Source of the DNA: JANMDU01 sp031418715
GTDB taxonomy: Bacteria; Pseudomonadota; Gammaproteobacteria; Burkholderiales; Burkholderiaceae_C
Assembly (NCBI GenBank): GCA_031418715.1
Contig: JANOJL010000066.1
Coordinates: forward strand, 157,739 to 221,738
Length of the DNA stretch: 64,000 nucleotides
Direction of reading: 5' to 3'
Of this stretch, positions 40,348-49,500 are shown piece after piece. How positions within the stretch are numbered: the stretch's first letter is position 1; every line of letters begins with the position of its first letter. The position numbers and the translations under genes were made by a program. The notes under the pieces were generated by a model that was not told where the DNA came from, ran no database searches, and worked only from the letters and a program-made list of their open reading frames with translations.

Positions 40348-42095
40348 GACTGACGCGTGATCTCGCTCAAGCTGCTGCGTGTGGTGATCACCTCTGGGCT
40401 GATCATCAATTCAATCAATGTCCCTTGTTTGTCTTGCAGGCGCTGCAAAGCGGCCATCAGCTGCGATTCAAATTCATCGCTGTGCGTGATGCGCACGCCG
40501 TAGTAGCCATAGCCGTCAGCAAGCTTCGCAAAGTCAGCGCCAGCGATCCCTGAGCCGCTCACACGTTGCGGGTATTCGCGCTCTTGGTGCATGCGGATCG
40601 TGCCATAGGTGCCGTTGTTTAAAACGAGCACGATGCTGGCCGCGCCATGCGCAGTGGCGGTCGATAGCTCCTGCCCATTCATCAAAAAATCACCATCGCC
40701 CGAAATCGTGAAGGCCACGCGCCCCGTGAGAATGTTTGCTGCCACACCTGCGGGCACGCCAACGCCCATGCTCCCGCTGGTGGGTGCGACCTGTGTTTTG
40801 AAGCCTTTGGCCAAGCCGTGGAATTGAAAATAACGATGTACCCAACTGGCAAAATTGCCAGCGCCATTGGTGAGCACGGCATCGGGCGGCAGATGCTTTT
40901 GCAGAAGTTTCACGATGCGCGGCATGTTGATGTTGCCCACGAGCTTAGCTTTTTCACCTTGGCCGCCTTCGTCGTCAAACGGCAAGCCAGGCAGGCTCTG
41001 CGGTGCAATCCATTGGCGATATTGCTCATTCGCCGTTATAGAATCTGCGCTCCACGCTATCGAAACAGGAGCAGCTAGCACCTCTAGGCTGCGTGCGGCA
41101 GCGTTCATCGTGGCACAAATCGCCAAATCTGCTTGATACACGCGGTTCAATTCCTCCGCACTCGCATGAATATGTACCAGCTTTTGCTTCGGGCGCGGCG
41201 CAGTTAAGAGCGTGTAGCCGCCGGTCGTCATCTCGCCGAGGCGCGGGCCAATCGCAATGATCAAATCGCTCTCTTGAATGCGTTTGGCCAAGGCAGGATT
41301 GATGCCAATGCCCACATCGCCTGCATATAGCGGATGGTGGTTGTCAAACGTGTCTTGAAAACGAAAGGCATTGCCCACCGGCAGCTGCCAGTTTTCTGCA
41401 AAGCGCTGCAAAGCCTGCGCGGATTGAGGTGTCCAGCCACCGCCGCCAGCAATGACGAAAGGTCGCTCACTTTTCAGGAGCATCTCGCGCAAGCTGCGCA
41501 ACGCGCCAGGATCGCTCCAAGTCTGCACAGGCTCGATACGTGGCAAAGGCTGCGCAGACACTTTCTCGATCAACATGTCTTCCGGCAAGATCAACACCAC
41601 TGGGCCAGGCCGCCCATTCATCGCCGTAGCAAAGGCTCTTGCGATGTATTCGGGAATCCGGCTGGCTTCATCAATCCGCTCGACGCGTTTAGCCACGGGT
41701 TTGAAAAATCCAAAGAAATCCACCTCCTGAAACGCCTCGCGATCCCGCATGTCGCTGCCCACATCGCCCACCAGCAAGACCATCGGCGTGGAATCCTGAA
41801 AGGCCGTGTGCAGCCCAATCGAAGCATTGGTGGCTCCCGGCCCGCGCGTCACGAGGCAAACGCCTGGCCTGCCCGTCAATTTACCCGCAGCTTCCGCCAT
41901 AAAAGCTGCGCCACCTTCATGGCGGCAGGTGATGAATTGAATTTTGTCTTTGTGCTCGGCAAAACCATCCAGCACGGCGAGATAACTCTCACCCGGCACA
42001 CCAAAAGCATGCGTCACACCTTGTGCGATCAGGCATTCAACGAGAAGATGGCCAGCGAGTTGGGAGGAGGAGTGTGCTGAATGGGGGGTGGGCAT
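40332..42095 (-). CDS. Thiamine-pyrophosphate enzyme, acetolactate synthase-like
   Basis: The 587-residue protein has the TPP-enzyme layout of the acetohydroxyacid synthase group: FGVPGESYLAVLDG, the cofactor-activating glutamate at Glu60 in CRHEGGAAFMAEA, a middle domain, and the C-terminal TPP site SGDGDFLMNGQELSTATAHG with VLNNGTYGTIRMHQE. A small regulatory subunit is not adjacent, so a biosynthetic role is not certain; such paralogues may be oxalyl-CoA-, benzaldehyde- or acetolactate-type enzymes. An insertion near VSIAWSADSITANE is encoded by a dispersed repeat, and the C-terminus also ends in a repeat. Confidence 0.88.
   Translation of the reverse strand: MPTPHSAHSSSQLAGHLLVECLIAQGVTHAFGVPGESYLAVLDGFAEHKDKIQFITCRHEGGAAFMAEAAGKLTGRPGVCLVTRGPGATNASIGLHTAFQDSTPMVLLVGDVGSDMRDREAFQEVDFFGFFKPVAKRVERIDEASRIPEYIARAFATAMNGRPGPVVLILPEDMLIEKVSAQPLPRIEPVQTWSDPGALRSLREMLLKSERPFVIAGGGGWTPQSAQALQRFAENWQLPVGNAFRFQDTFDNHHPLYAGDVGIGINPALAKRIQESDLIIAIGPRLGEMTTGGYTLLTAPRPKQKLVHIHASAEELNRVYQADLAICATMNAAARSLEVLAAPVSIAWSADSITANEQYRQWIAPQSLPGLPFDDEGGQGEKAKLVGNINMPRIVKLLQKHLPPDAVLTNGAGNFASWVHRYFQFHGLAKGFKTQVAPTSGSMGVGVPAGVAANILTGRVAFTISGDGDFLMNGQELSTATAHGAASIVLVLNNGTYGTIRMHQEREYPQRVSGSGIAGADFAKLADGYGYYGVRITHSDEFESQLMAALQRLQDKQGTLIELMISPEVITTRSSLSEITRQSLSKK
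41027..41074 (+). repeat. Dispersed 55-bp repeat, copy 9 (inside the TPP enzyme gene)
   Basis: Forward copy, partial: ATTCGCCGTTATAGAATCTG, CGCTCCACGCTATCG, AGGAGCA. It is read in frame as part of the linker between the second and third domains of the enzyme. Confidence 0.72.
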
Positions 42096-42152
42096 CCAGC
42101 TATTTTGCTATGGAAATTGGCGGGCGCTCGAAGATGGAAGACAAACTACCGG

Positions 42153-42266
42153 ACGCAGAAGACGCAAAGGTTACGCAGAGGTTACGCAGAAGGCGCAAAA
42201 AAAAATACCAAAAAATACCATCCGATCCAACAATCAGTGCATCAGTATTTTGTCTTTTTTGGTATT
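42153..42266. repeat. Tandem ACGCAGAAG-type repeats and a 12-bp inverted repeat
   Basis: The space between the TPP enzyme gene and the bactofilin gene holds imperfect units of about 9-11 bp (ACGCAGAAG, ACGCAAAGG, TTACGCAGAGG, TTACGCAGAAG, GCGCAAAA) from 42153 to about 42198. A perfect inverted repeat follows: AATACCAAAAAA (42204-42215) and TTTTTTGGTATT (42255-42266), with 39 bases between. On the minus strand this can form a terminator-like hairpin for bactofilin. Confidence 0.72.
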
Positions 42267-42284
42267 CCTATGCGCTTTAAAGAC

Positions 42285-42839
42285 TTAAGCCGCCTTCAGC
42301 ATAGGCGCTGGCTGAGAGAGTGCCGCTGTCGTGCCGAAAGCCACATCACCCGAGAGCTGAGCGCCCTCTTCCATGATGAGTTTGCCGTAACGAATTTGGC
42401 CTTTGACTTTCGCCGTCGCATACAGCATCAGCTTATGCCGTGCGGTGAGTTGGCCGTCAAAATCGCCGCGAATCTCGGCTTCATCAATCTGCGCAGAGCC
42501 AGAAAACGAGCCGCCTTCGGCAATTTGCATCACGCGCGAATCCATGCTGGCCTGCACCGAGCCTTCCACCACCAGTGTGTCGCAATCGGTGATCTCAACA
42601 CCTTTGAGCTTGATATGCGGCCCCACGGTGAGGCGGCTGGCACTGACGGGTTTGCCGGCAGAGGCAGCCGGGGCGGGGTCTGCGGCGGATGTCATGGAAG
42701 CAATGCCTGGCGCGCTGCTGGAAGCCAAGGCGGGCTTGGCTGTGCTGCTCAAGCGCGTGGAGTTGCTGGCCGTGGTGGGCGTGAGGGCTTGCTCTAGGTC
42801 GCGAGCGGGGCTATTGAAGAAACGGCTTTGCAGTGTCAT
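42285..42839 (-). CDS. Bactofilin-family cytoskeletal protein
   Basis: The 184-residue protein has an alanine/serine/threonine-rich N-terminus (about 1-65) and a beta-helix core with the repeating turns VGPHIKLKGVEITDCDTLVV, EGSVQASMDSRVMQIAEG and AEIRGDFDGQLTARHKLML, the bactofilin pattern. Bactofilins polymerise without nucleotide and act in wall shaping and polar localisation. No peptidase of the LmdC/M23 class is adjacent. Confidence 0.85.
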   Translation of the reverse strand: MTLQSRFFNSPARDLEQALTPTTASNSTRLSSTAKPALASSSAPGIASMTSAADPAPAASAGKPVSASRLTVGPHIKLKGVEITDCDTLVVEGSVQASMDSRVMQIAEGGSFSGSAQIDEAEIRGDFDGQLTARHKLMLYATAKVKGQIRYGKLIMEEGAQLSGDVAFGTTAALSQPAPMLKAA

Positions 42840-42927
42840 CGTGTGGACTCCTTGTAAACAATGAAGTCTTGATGGTAGATTTGAAACCGCTTACAAAGCG
42901 CCTACTAGAAGCAAGATAGGTAACGAA

Positions 42928-42982
42928 ACACGCTGTTTCCCGTTATATTGTTTTGATAGTTTGCTACGTATTCAGTAGCATT
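42928..42982 (+). repeat. Dispersed 55-bp repeat, copy 10 (divergent)
   Basis: Forward copy: TTTCCCGTTATATTGTTTTG followed by TGCTACGTATTCAGTAGCA with an 8-bp terminal dyad. It lies upstream of the bactofilin gene. The 5' part has drifted from the consensus. The surrounding gap 42840-43086 shows no other feature. Confidence 0.6.
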
Positions 42983-43086
42983 TTAGAATTATCCTTAGAG
43001 TATTGATGCCAATGCACGATGGATCAAAATAGTACTCAGTTTATTTCCTCGAAGTCAATCTACCCCATTTCACGAGTTTGAAAAAC

Positions 43087-43284
43087 ATGCAAGAAGAAGA
43101 ACGTTGCTGCGGCACAGGCACCTGCATCATTGATCCCGAAGGCTATTGCTGGTGTGGCCAAAAATGGGATGGCGAGAAAATGTCTCGTCCACCGATGGAA
43201 GATGCTTCTAAGACGCTGCCTTTGTGCGCCGCCCCACAGCCAGCGCTGCAAACACCGCCAGAATCAACGCAAACGCGCTCGTGA
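43087..43284 (+). CDS. Small cysteine-rich protein
   Basis: The 65-residue product begins MQEEERCCGTGTCIIDPEG and continues with YCWCGQKWDGEKMSRP, giving five cysteines in the first 23 residues (7, 8, 13, 21, 23), a likely metal-binding or redox knuckle. I recall short proteins of this pattern (CCGTGTC...CWCGQ) as conserved hypotheticals in Burkholderiales. The conserved part ends near residue 36; the tail overlaps the convergent MFS gene by 77 bases. A TTG three codons upstream is another possible start. Confidence 0.6.
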   Translation: MQEEERCCGTGTCIIDPEGYCWCGQKWDGEKMSRPPMEDASKTLPLCAAPQPALQTPPESTQTRS

Positions 43285-44440
43285 TCATCGTCAGCGAATA
43301 CAGCGCCCGATCCATCAGCAAACCGAAGATCAGCGGCGCAATCGCAAAGCCCACATCCAGGCCGGAATACACCGTGCCATAGACGCGACCCGTTGCGCCC
43401 TTGGGTGTGGCGCGTTTGATCAGCATATCGCGGCTTGGGCCGCCAATGCCCACCGCCAAGCCGGTAGCAGCCAACAAAGTCATTGAGCCGTATGCGCCCA
43501 GCCATCCCGTGCCTGCGAGCATCATGCACAGCGCGCCTGCACTCATACACACCGCCACCACGCGATCACTGCGCTGCGCGCCCATCCTCGCCGAGACAAA
43601 GCCGCCCAGCAAAATACCTAAAGCGCTGCAAAGCATATAAGCCGTGATCGTCGCCGTAGCCGCCGCTAAGCTCACGCCATGCATCGCCTGCAAAATCGAA
43701 GCGCTGTAGCTCTGCACCACAGCCAGTGTGATCGTAGAAAGTAAGAAAAATGCAAAGCACCACCACACCACTGGCAACTTCAAAAAGTCCACCGACGAGC
43801 CGCTCTGCTCCGCCTCCGCCTTCTTCACCACCGTTGTCACCAGTTGCCCCCGGTTGATAAACAGCGTGATAAACACCAGCGCATAAACGAGTGCCGTCAC
43901 CAAATAAGCATTGCGCCAACCGATCACACCCATCAATCCCACCAGCAGAATCGGCGTGAGCGCCCAGCCCAAGCTGCCCGAGAGGCCATGCACGCTAAAT
44001 GCATAGCCCAGCCGCGCGCTCGACACCCGCTGGTTCAAAATCGAAAAATCAATCGGATGAAACGGGCAATTGGCCAACCCAGCCAACGCAGCAGCCGCCA
44101 CCAGCCAACCATAGCCCTGCGCGTTGGAAGCCACCAAGCAAGCCGAGAAGAACGTAGCCAAGGCTATGAACAACACAGGCCGCGCCCCCACCTTATCCAC
44201 CACAAATCCCGCTAGCGCCTGGCCAATCCCAGACACCACAAAAAATACACTCATCAGCAAACCCACTTGCGCAAAACTGAGATTGAACTCGGTCATAAAC
44301 ACCGGAAACAGCGGCGGCAACAGCATGTGCCCAAAATGCGAGCTGGCATGCGCCAAGCCCACCAAACTCATGGTTTTGGCATCTTGCGCGAGGGGGACGA
44401 TACCCACTGATGCAGGCGGCAGTGTGGTGGAAACATTCAT
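43208..44440 (-). CDS. Major facilitator superfamily transporter
   Basis: The 410-residue protein has about 12 hydrophobic segments and the MFS loop motif GFVVDKVGARPVLF between helices 2 and 3, with ASSHFGHMLLPPLFPVFM in helix 1. It resembles drug- or solute:proton antiporters, but the substrate cannot be told. The C-terminus overlaps the small cysteine-rich gene on the other strand. Confidence 0.88.
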   Translation of the reverse strand: MNVSTTLPPASVGIVPLAQDAKTMSLVGLAHASSHFGHMLLPPLFPVFMTEFNLSFAQVGLLMSVFFVVSGIGQALAGFVVDKVGARPVLFIALATFFSACLVASNAQGYGWLVAAAALAGLANCPFHPIDFSILNQRVSSARLGYAFSVHGLSGSLGWALTPILLVGLMGVIGWRNAYLVTALVYALVFITLFINRGQLVTTVVKKAEAEQSGSSVDFLKLPVVWWCFAFFLLSTITLAVVQSYSASILQAMHGVSLAAATATITAYMLCSALGILLGGFVSARMGAQRSDRVVAVCMSAGALCMMLAGTGWLGAYGSMTLLAATGLAVGIGGPSRDMLIKRATPKGATGRVYGTVYSGLDVGFAIAPLIFGLLMDRALYSLTMITSAFALILAVFAALAVGRRTKAAS

Positions 44441-44476
44441 TGTGGTGTGGGCTTAAAGTTAAATCAGTATGGCGAC

Positions 44477-45193
44477 TCAAAGCGCAGAGACTGCGACTTC
44501 TATCCAAGTCACTCCGGGCTGCTTTTCAATCACGATTCGACGGCCGTCAAGCCGATAGGTTAATTGGCAATGATGCCGAGGGTCAGACAAGACGTCAGGA
44601 TTCAATATGACATAGTTTTGTCCTGCTGCATGTCGCACGGATGTCGTCACCAGTCCGGGGTGTCCTTCCCGGTGAAGTCTTGCGCCTACAGATTGTGCAA
44701 AGCGGTAGTCTGTCGTGTGCATTAAGCCTGAATGTGTGGCGGTCAATGGCTGCAAATCGACCAGCGCTGCATCGCAAGCAACTTCATAGAGCTTGCGTTC
44801 GCCAATGACTTTCTCCTGCTCAAATCCAGCATCGGTTAAAAATCCGCTGAACCAGTGGTATGCGGTTTCATAGACCGAAGTCTCCGCTGAATCACAACCA
44901 TACCAAACGCCAAAAGATCCATCAGAAAATCGACTCTCTTGCCAGTGTTTGAAGGGCCAGCCAATCGCATTGAACCATTGAGCATCTTCAAACGGCCTGT
45001 GAATCACGGGCGTTCGAGACTGATAGGGCGGCGGCTTCACCTCATCTTCAATTTGTTGCGCAAGTGCCCACTCTTGTGGGCTACTGGTCAAGTCGTCAAA
45101 CAGGTCTTGCGAGGCTCTGATCGAGACAATATTGCGAATGACGTTGCAGTGAACATCAGCTAGCGTGAGGTGAGAGAACAACTGATCCATCAA
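44477..45193 (-). CDS. RES-domain toxin
   Basis: The 238-residue protein has the RES fold core: RTPVIHRPF, then RFSDGSFGVWYGCDSAETSV with the arginine and serine/glutamate residues of the family, and ETAYHWFSGFL. RES toxins degrade NAD by transferring or cleaving its nicotinamide-ADP-ribose and are paired with Xre/MbcA antitoxins. The companion antitoxin gene lies just upstream. At 238 residues it is longer than the usual 150-200, with an N-terminal part of about 60 residues. Confidence 0.87.
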   Translation of the reverse strand: MMDQLFSHLTLADVHCNVIRNIVSIRASQDLFDDLTSSPQEWALAQQIEDEVKPPPYQSRTPVIHRPFEDAQWFNAIGWPFKHWQESRFSDGSFGVWYGCDSAETSVYETAYHWFSGFLTDAGFEQEKVIGERKLYEVACDAALVDLQPLTATHSGLMHTTDYRFAQSVGARLHREGHPGLVTTSVRHAAGQNYVILNPDVLSDPRHHCQLTYRLDGRRIVIEKQPGVTWIEVAVSAL

Positions 45194-45203
45194 AAATACG
45201 CCG

Positions 45204-45599
45204 TCAAATACCGCGCGCCCGATCCAGATAAGCGCGCACCATCAACAAACCAGCAAAGCCCCATTCCTTGACGATGTCCACAGGCGTCAAGTTGTCAAAT
45301 GCTTTGTTGCGTGTCGACATCCAGCGGTAAGCCAAGTCACGGTTTTGTGGGAACAGCAAACGCAGATTCTTGTGGATACCCAACAGATGGCCCACCCGCT
45401 CAAACTGATCACGGCTGGTGCCAATCGGCTCACCTTTGCGGTAGCGCGTCAGTGCAGCGCGGTTGCTTGTGGCAATGCCTAAGAGCATCGCCTGATCTTC
45501 GGTGGGCAACTTCCAGTGATCGAGCAAGGTCATCACCATTTTGGCCAGTGCGCCCCGGTCTTGCGATACGGGGGGCTGATGCTCAAGTACGGCTGTCAT
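45204..45599 (-). CDS. Xre/MbcA/ParS-type antitoxin
   Basis: From the ATG at 45599, which has AGGAGCG upstream, it has 131 residues. The N-terminal HTH part (AMLLGIATSNRAALTRYRKG) and the C-terminal NLTPVDIVKEWGFAGLLMVRAYLDRARG match the Xre-type antitoxins with the MbcA/ParS toxin-binding domain. It precedes the RES toxin by ten bases. A promoter and a long palindrome upstream suit autoregulation. Confidence 0.87.
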   Translation of the reverse strand: MTAVLEHQPPVSQDRGALAKMVMTLLDHWKLPTEDQAMLLGIATSNRAALTRYRKGEPIGTSRDQFERVGHLLGIHKNLRLLFPQNRDLAYRWMSTRNKAFDNLTPVDIVKEWGFAGLLMVRAYLDRARGI

Positions 45600-45638
45600 T
45601 TTTTGCGCTCCTGTGTAGCGGGTGGTCAGATGGCGTCG

Positions 45639-45682
45639 ATTATAAAGCAAATAAACTATTGAAACAATATTTGTTTTAATAG
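45639..45682 (-). promoter_or_regulatory. Promoter and operator of the RES/Xre module
   Basis: On the minus strand TTGTTT (45667-45662) and TATAAT (45644-45639) are 17 bp apart. A 27-bp palindrome at 45656-45682 with arms CTATT(R)AAACAA and TTGTTT(Y)AATAG (one mismatch per arm) overlaps the -35 region. Confidence 0.8.
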
Positions 45683-45777
45683 TACAATCCAATTTTCACA
45701 TGGGCTGAGCGAGGGTGTGCCCATCAACGACCGACACAGATCAGCGCAAGAACTAGATAGATAGCTATCATCCCCAC

Positions 45778-46476
45778 ATGCCTCGCTCCACCCACCCCGA
45801 ATTGCATCGCGTTGACCGTATTGGCTGGCTGCGAGCGGCTGTGCTCGGAGCCAACGACGGCATCGTCTCCACTGCCAGTTTGATGCTCGGCGTGGCCGCC
45901 GCGAATGCCAACACCCAAACCTTGCTGCTCACCGGTGTGGCCGCGTTGGTGGCAGGTGCGATGTCGATGGCAGCGGGCGAATATGTCTCGGTCAGTTCGC
46001 AAGCAGACACCGAGGCAGCTGACATCGCCCGCGAACGCGCAGAAATTGCCGCGCAGCCAGAGCATGAATTGCGCGAACTCGCTGGCATTTACCAATCTCG
46101 CGGCTTGAGCCCAGATCTTGCAGCCCAAGTTGCCCAGCAACTCATGAAGCACGATGCCCTAGGCGCTCACGCACGCGACGAGCTCGGCATTTCCCACATC
46201 GCCACCGCCCGCCCGGTGCAAGCCGCGCTGGCCTCAGCGGCCAGCTTTGCCGCTGGCGCAGCCCTGCCCTTAGCCACAGCCCTCATCGCTCCAGCAGCTT
46301 GGCTGCTCCCAGCCATCGGCAGCGCATCGCTCATCTTTCTGATTTTGCTAGGCGTGCTCTCAGCACGTCTAGGCGGCGCATCGGTTTTCAAAGCCGCTGT
46401 GCGAGTCGCCTTCTGGGGTGCACTGGCCATGGGCATCACCGCTCTGGTTGGCTCATGGTTTGGCGTTTCTGCATGA
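45778..46476 (+). CDS. VIT1/CCC1-family metal transporter
   Basis: The 232-residue protein begins with RIGWLRAAVLGANDGIVSTA, then MLGVAAANANTQTLLLTGVA and AGAMSMAAGEYVSVSSQADT, the signature of VIT1/CCC1 iron or manganese transporters (five transmembrane helices; the acidic helix includes AERERAEI-like DIARERAEIAAQPEHELREL). Members move Fe2+ or Mn2+ out of the cytoplasm. It is a stand-alone gene with no metal-box seen. Confidence 0.85.
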   Translation: MPRSTHPELHRVDRIGWLRAAVLGANDGIVSTASLMLGVAAANANTQTLLLTGVAALVAGAMSMAAGEYVSVSSQADTEAADIARERAEIAAQPEHELRELAGIYQSRGLSPDLAAQVAQQLMKHDALGAHARDELGISHIATARPVQAALASAASFAAGAALPLATALIAPAAWLLPAIGSASLIFLILLGVLSARLGGASVFKAAVRVAFWGALAMGITALVGSWFGVSA

Positions 46477-46500
46477 GAGAATAGACTTAAAATATATGTC

Positions 46501-46555
46501 AAATCAGCCTATACCCGTTATAGAACGTGCGCAATATGCTATCAATAAAATAGCA
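46501..46555 (+). repeat. Dispersed 55-bp repeat, copy 11 (best conserved)
   Basis: Forward copy: AAATCAGCCTATACCCGTTA, TAGAACGTGCGC, then TGCTAT and ATAGCA around a short loop (CAATAAA). It ends five bases before the start of the restriction-modification gene and so forms its leader. Confidence 0.9.
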
Positions 46556-46560
46556 ATTAA

Positions 46561-49500
46561 ATGACCCAACCTGTATCAGAATTCATCCAGCGCTGGCAAG
46601 GTGTGCAGCTTTCCAGCGCCAGTGAATTGGCCAGCTCACAAACCTTCATTCTTGAGCTTTGCGCTCTGCTTGATGTGCCCACGCCGCTGCCATCCGCAGA
46701 GCAGGAATACATGTTTGAGCGCCCCATCACCTTCGCGCATGGCGATGGCTCTAGTAGCGCTGGCCGCATTGACTGCTACAAGCGTGGCCATTTCGTTTGG
46801 GAATCCAAAAAGCTCCGCGCCATGCCCCAAAGCGGCAAGCGCTTTGACCTCGCCCTGCTGGCCGCTCGCACTCAAGCAGAAAACTACGCCCGCGCCCTAC
46901 CCGCTGCCGAAATAGCCCAAGGCCGCCCGCCCTTCCTCATCGTGGCCGATATTGGCAATATGCTGGAGATATACGCCGATTTCACCCGCAGCGGCGCAAC
47001 GTATACGCCCTTCCCCGATCCGCGCCACCACCGCATCAAGCTCGCTGATCTGCATGATGAGGCGATACGCGATACTTTAAGAAAAATCTGGCTCGACCCG
47101 ATCGCGCTCGATCCCAGCCGCGCCAGCGCCCGCGTGACCCGCGAAGTCTCTGAGCAACTTGCGCAATTGGCTAAATCTCTCGAACAATCCGGCCACCGCG
47201 CCGATCATGTGGCCGCCTTCCTCACGCGCTGCCTTTTTTCCATGTTTGCTGAAGACGTGGAGCTGCTGCCCAAGGGCAGCTTCATCAAGCTCATTGAGCA
47301 GCATGGCCCAGAGCCCGCCACACTCAAAATGATGTTGCAAGCCCTTTGGGCCAGCATGGACAGCGGTGGTTTCTCAGCCGCGCTGGCTACTCAGGTGCTC
47401 AAATTCAACGGCAAACTCTTCAAGCAGCCCACAGCGGATGGCTATTCTTTGCTGCTGAATACAGAGCAAATCAAGCGTCTGGCGCAGGCCGCAAAAAGCA
47501 ATTGGCGCGAAGTCGAGCCCGCCATTTTTGGCACATTGCTCGAGCGCGCCCTGCATGTGGACGAGCGCCATGCCTTGGGCGCACATTACACGCCCCGCGC
47601 TTATGTAGAGCGCCTCGTGTTGCCCACCGTGGTGGAGCCGCTGCGCCAGCAATGGCAGCTCGCGCAAGCCAGCGCCCTCGTGCTCGCCAGCGAAGCGGCC
47701 GAGCTAGAAGGCAAAGCGCATGATGCCAAGCTAGGGGAGGCTCGCGCTGAAATCAAAAAATTCCTGCATGAGCTATGTACCCTGCGCGTGCTCGACCCTG
47801 CCTGCGGCAGCGGCAATTTTTTGTATGTCACGCTGGAGCATTTGAAGCGCTTAGAAGGCGAGGTCATCAACCAGCTAGAAGCCTTGGGCGAGACCCAAAG
47901 CACTCTAGGCATGGAAGGCGAAACCGTGAGCCCCCGCCAGCTACTCGGCATCGAGCTGAACGAACGCGCCGCCGCGCTGGCCGAGCTGGTGCTTTGGATT
48001 GGCTATTTGCAATGGCATATTCGCACCCGTGGCAACAAAGCCGTGGCCGAGCCCGTGGTGCATGATTTTGGCAACATCGAATGCCGCGATGCGGTGCTCA
48101 TCTGGGATGATTTGGATTTGGCACGAGATGCGGAGGGCAAGCTGCTCACCCGCTGGGATGGCAAGACCTTTAAAACGCATCCATCCACAGGCGAACAAGT
48201 GCCCGATGATGCCGCCCTGCTCCCGCAATGGCATTACATTGCCCCGCGCCAAGCGCTCTGGCCAAAAGCCGATTTCATCGTCGGCAACCCGCCCTTCATT
48301 GGCGCAAGCACCCTGCGCGCCGCCTTGGGCGATGGCTATGTGCTCGCGCTGCGCAAAGTGTGGCCCGAAGTGCCCGAGAGCGCCGATTTTGTGATGCACT
48401 GGTGGAGTCGCGCCGCTGCGCTCACCGCAAAAGGCAAAGCCCGCCGCTTCGGCCTGATCACCACCAACAGCCTGCGCCAGACGTTCAACCGCCGCGTGGT
48501 GCAAGCCGCGCTCGATGACGGTTTGCATTTGAGCTACGCCATCCCCGATCACCCGTGGGTCGATAACGCCAACGGCGCAGCCGTGCGCATCGCCATGACG
48601 GTAGGGCTGCGCAGCAAAGGCGCAAAGAGCTTGGAAGGCAGCTTGCTCAGCGTCACCCGCGAAGAAACAGGCGAGTATGGCGAAGTCAATGTCGCCTTGT
48701 TGGAGAAAACCGGGCAGATTCATGCGGATTTGAGTGTGGGGGCGAATGTGGCTACGGCTGTTGCACTTGCCTCGAATGGAGGAATCACAAGTCGCGGCGT
48801 GATGCTATTTGGTGCAGGCTTCATCGTCAACCACGATGAGGCAGCTCAACTAGGCCTGGGCAAGACGACTGGCTTGGAGCGCCATATTCGCGATTACCGC
48901 AACGGCCGCGACTTGACCGATTCACCGCGAGGCGTGAAAGTGATTGACTTCTATGGCCTGAACGTTGATGAAGTCCGAGCAAAATTTCCCATCGTCTATC
49001 AATGGCTTGTAGATCGCGTAAAACCTGAACGCGATACCAACCGTGACATCCAGATTCGAGACAACTGGTGGCTTCACGGCAGAACGCGAGGTGAAATTAG
49101 ACTTGCACTCGCTGGCCTGCCCCGCTACATCGCCACAGTCGAAACCGCCAAACACCGGACCTTCCAGTTCCTAGATGCCAGCATCTTGCCTGATAACGCT
49201 TTAATCGCGATTGCCACGGCCGACCCTTTTCATCTTGGTGTTCAGTCTAGCTCGTCCCACGTTAACTGGGCGTTGGCAGTCGGTGGCAGACTGGGTGTTG
49301 GAAACGATCCGCGCTATAACAAATCCCGCTGCTTCGAGACCTTCCCCTTCCCAGACGAAGATACCGGCCTCACGCCCGACCTGCGCGAGACGATTGCCAG
49401 CCTCGCCGAGCAGATCGACGCACACCGCAAGCGCCAGCAAGCCGCGCACCTCGGGCTCACGCTCACGGGCATGTACAACGTGCTCACCGCGCTGCGAGAA

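Noticed and set aside
41334..42080. Plus-strand frame of 248 codons
   Set aside because: Antisense to the TPP enzyme; no domain or start signal.
42081..42797. Plus-strand frame of 238 codons over the bactofilin gene
   Set aside because: Bactofilin on the minus strand has clear beta-helix repeats; this frame is low-complexity antisense.
47941..48723. Minus-strand frame of 260 codons inside the restriction enzyme
   Set aside because: Antisense of the methyltransferase region, with no recognisable motif.
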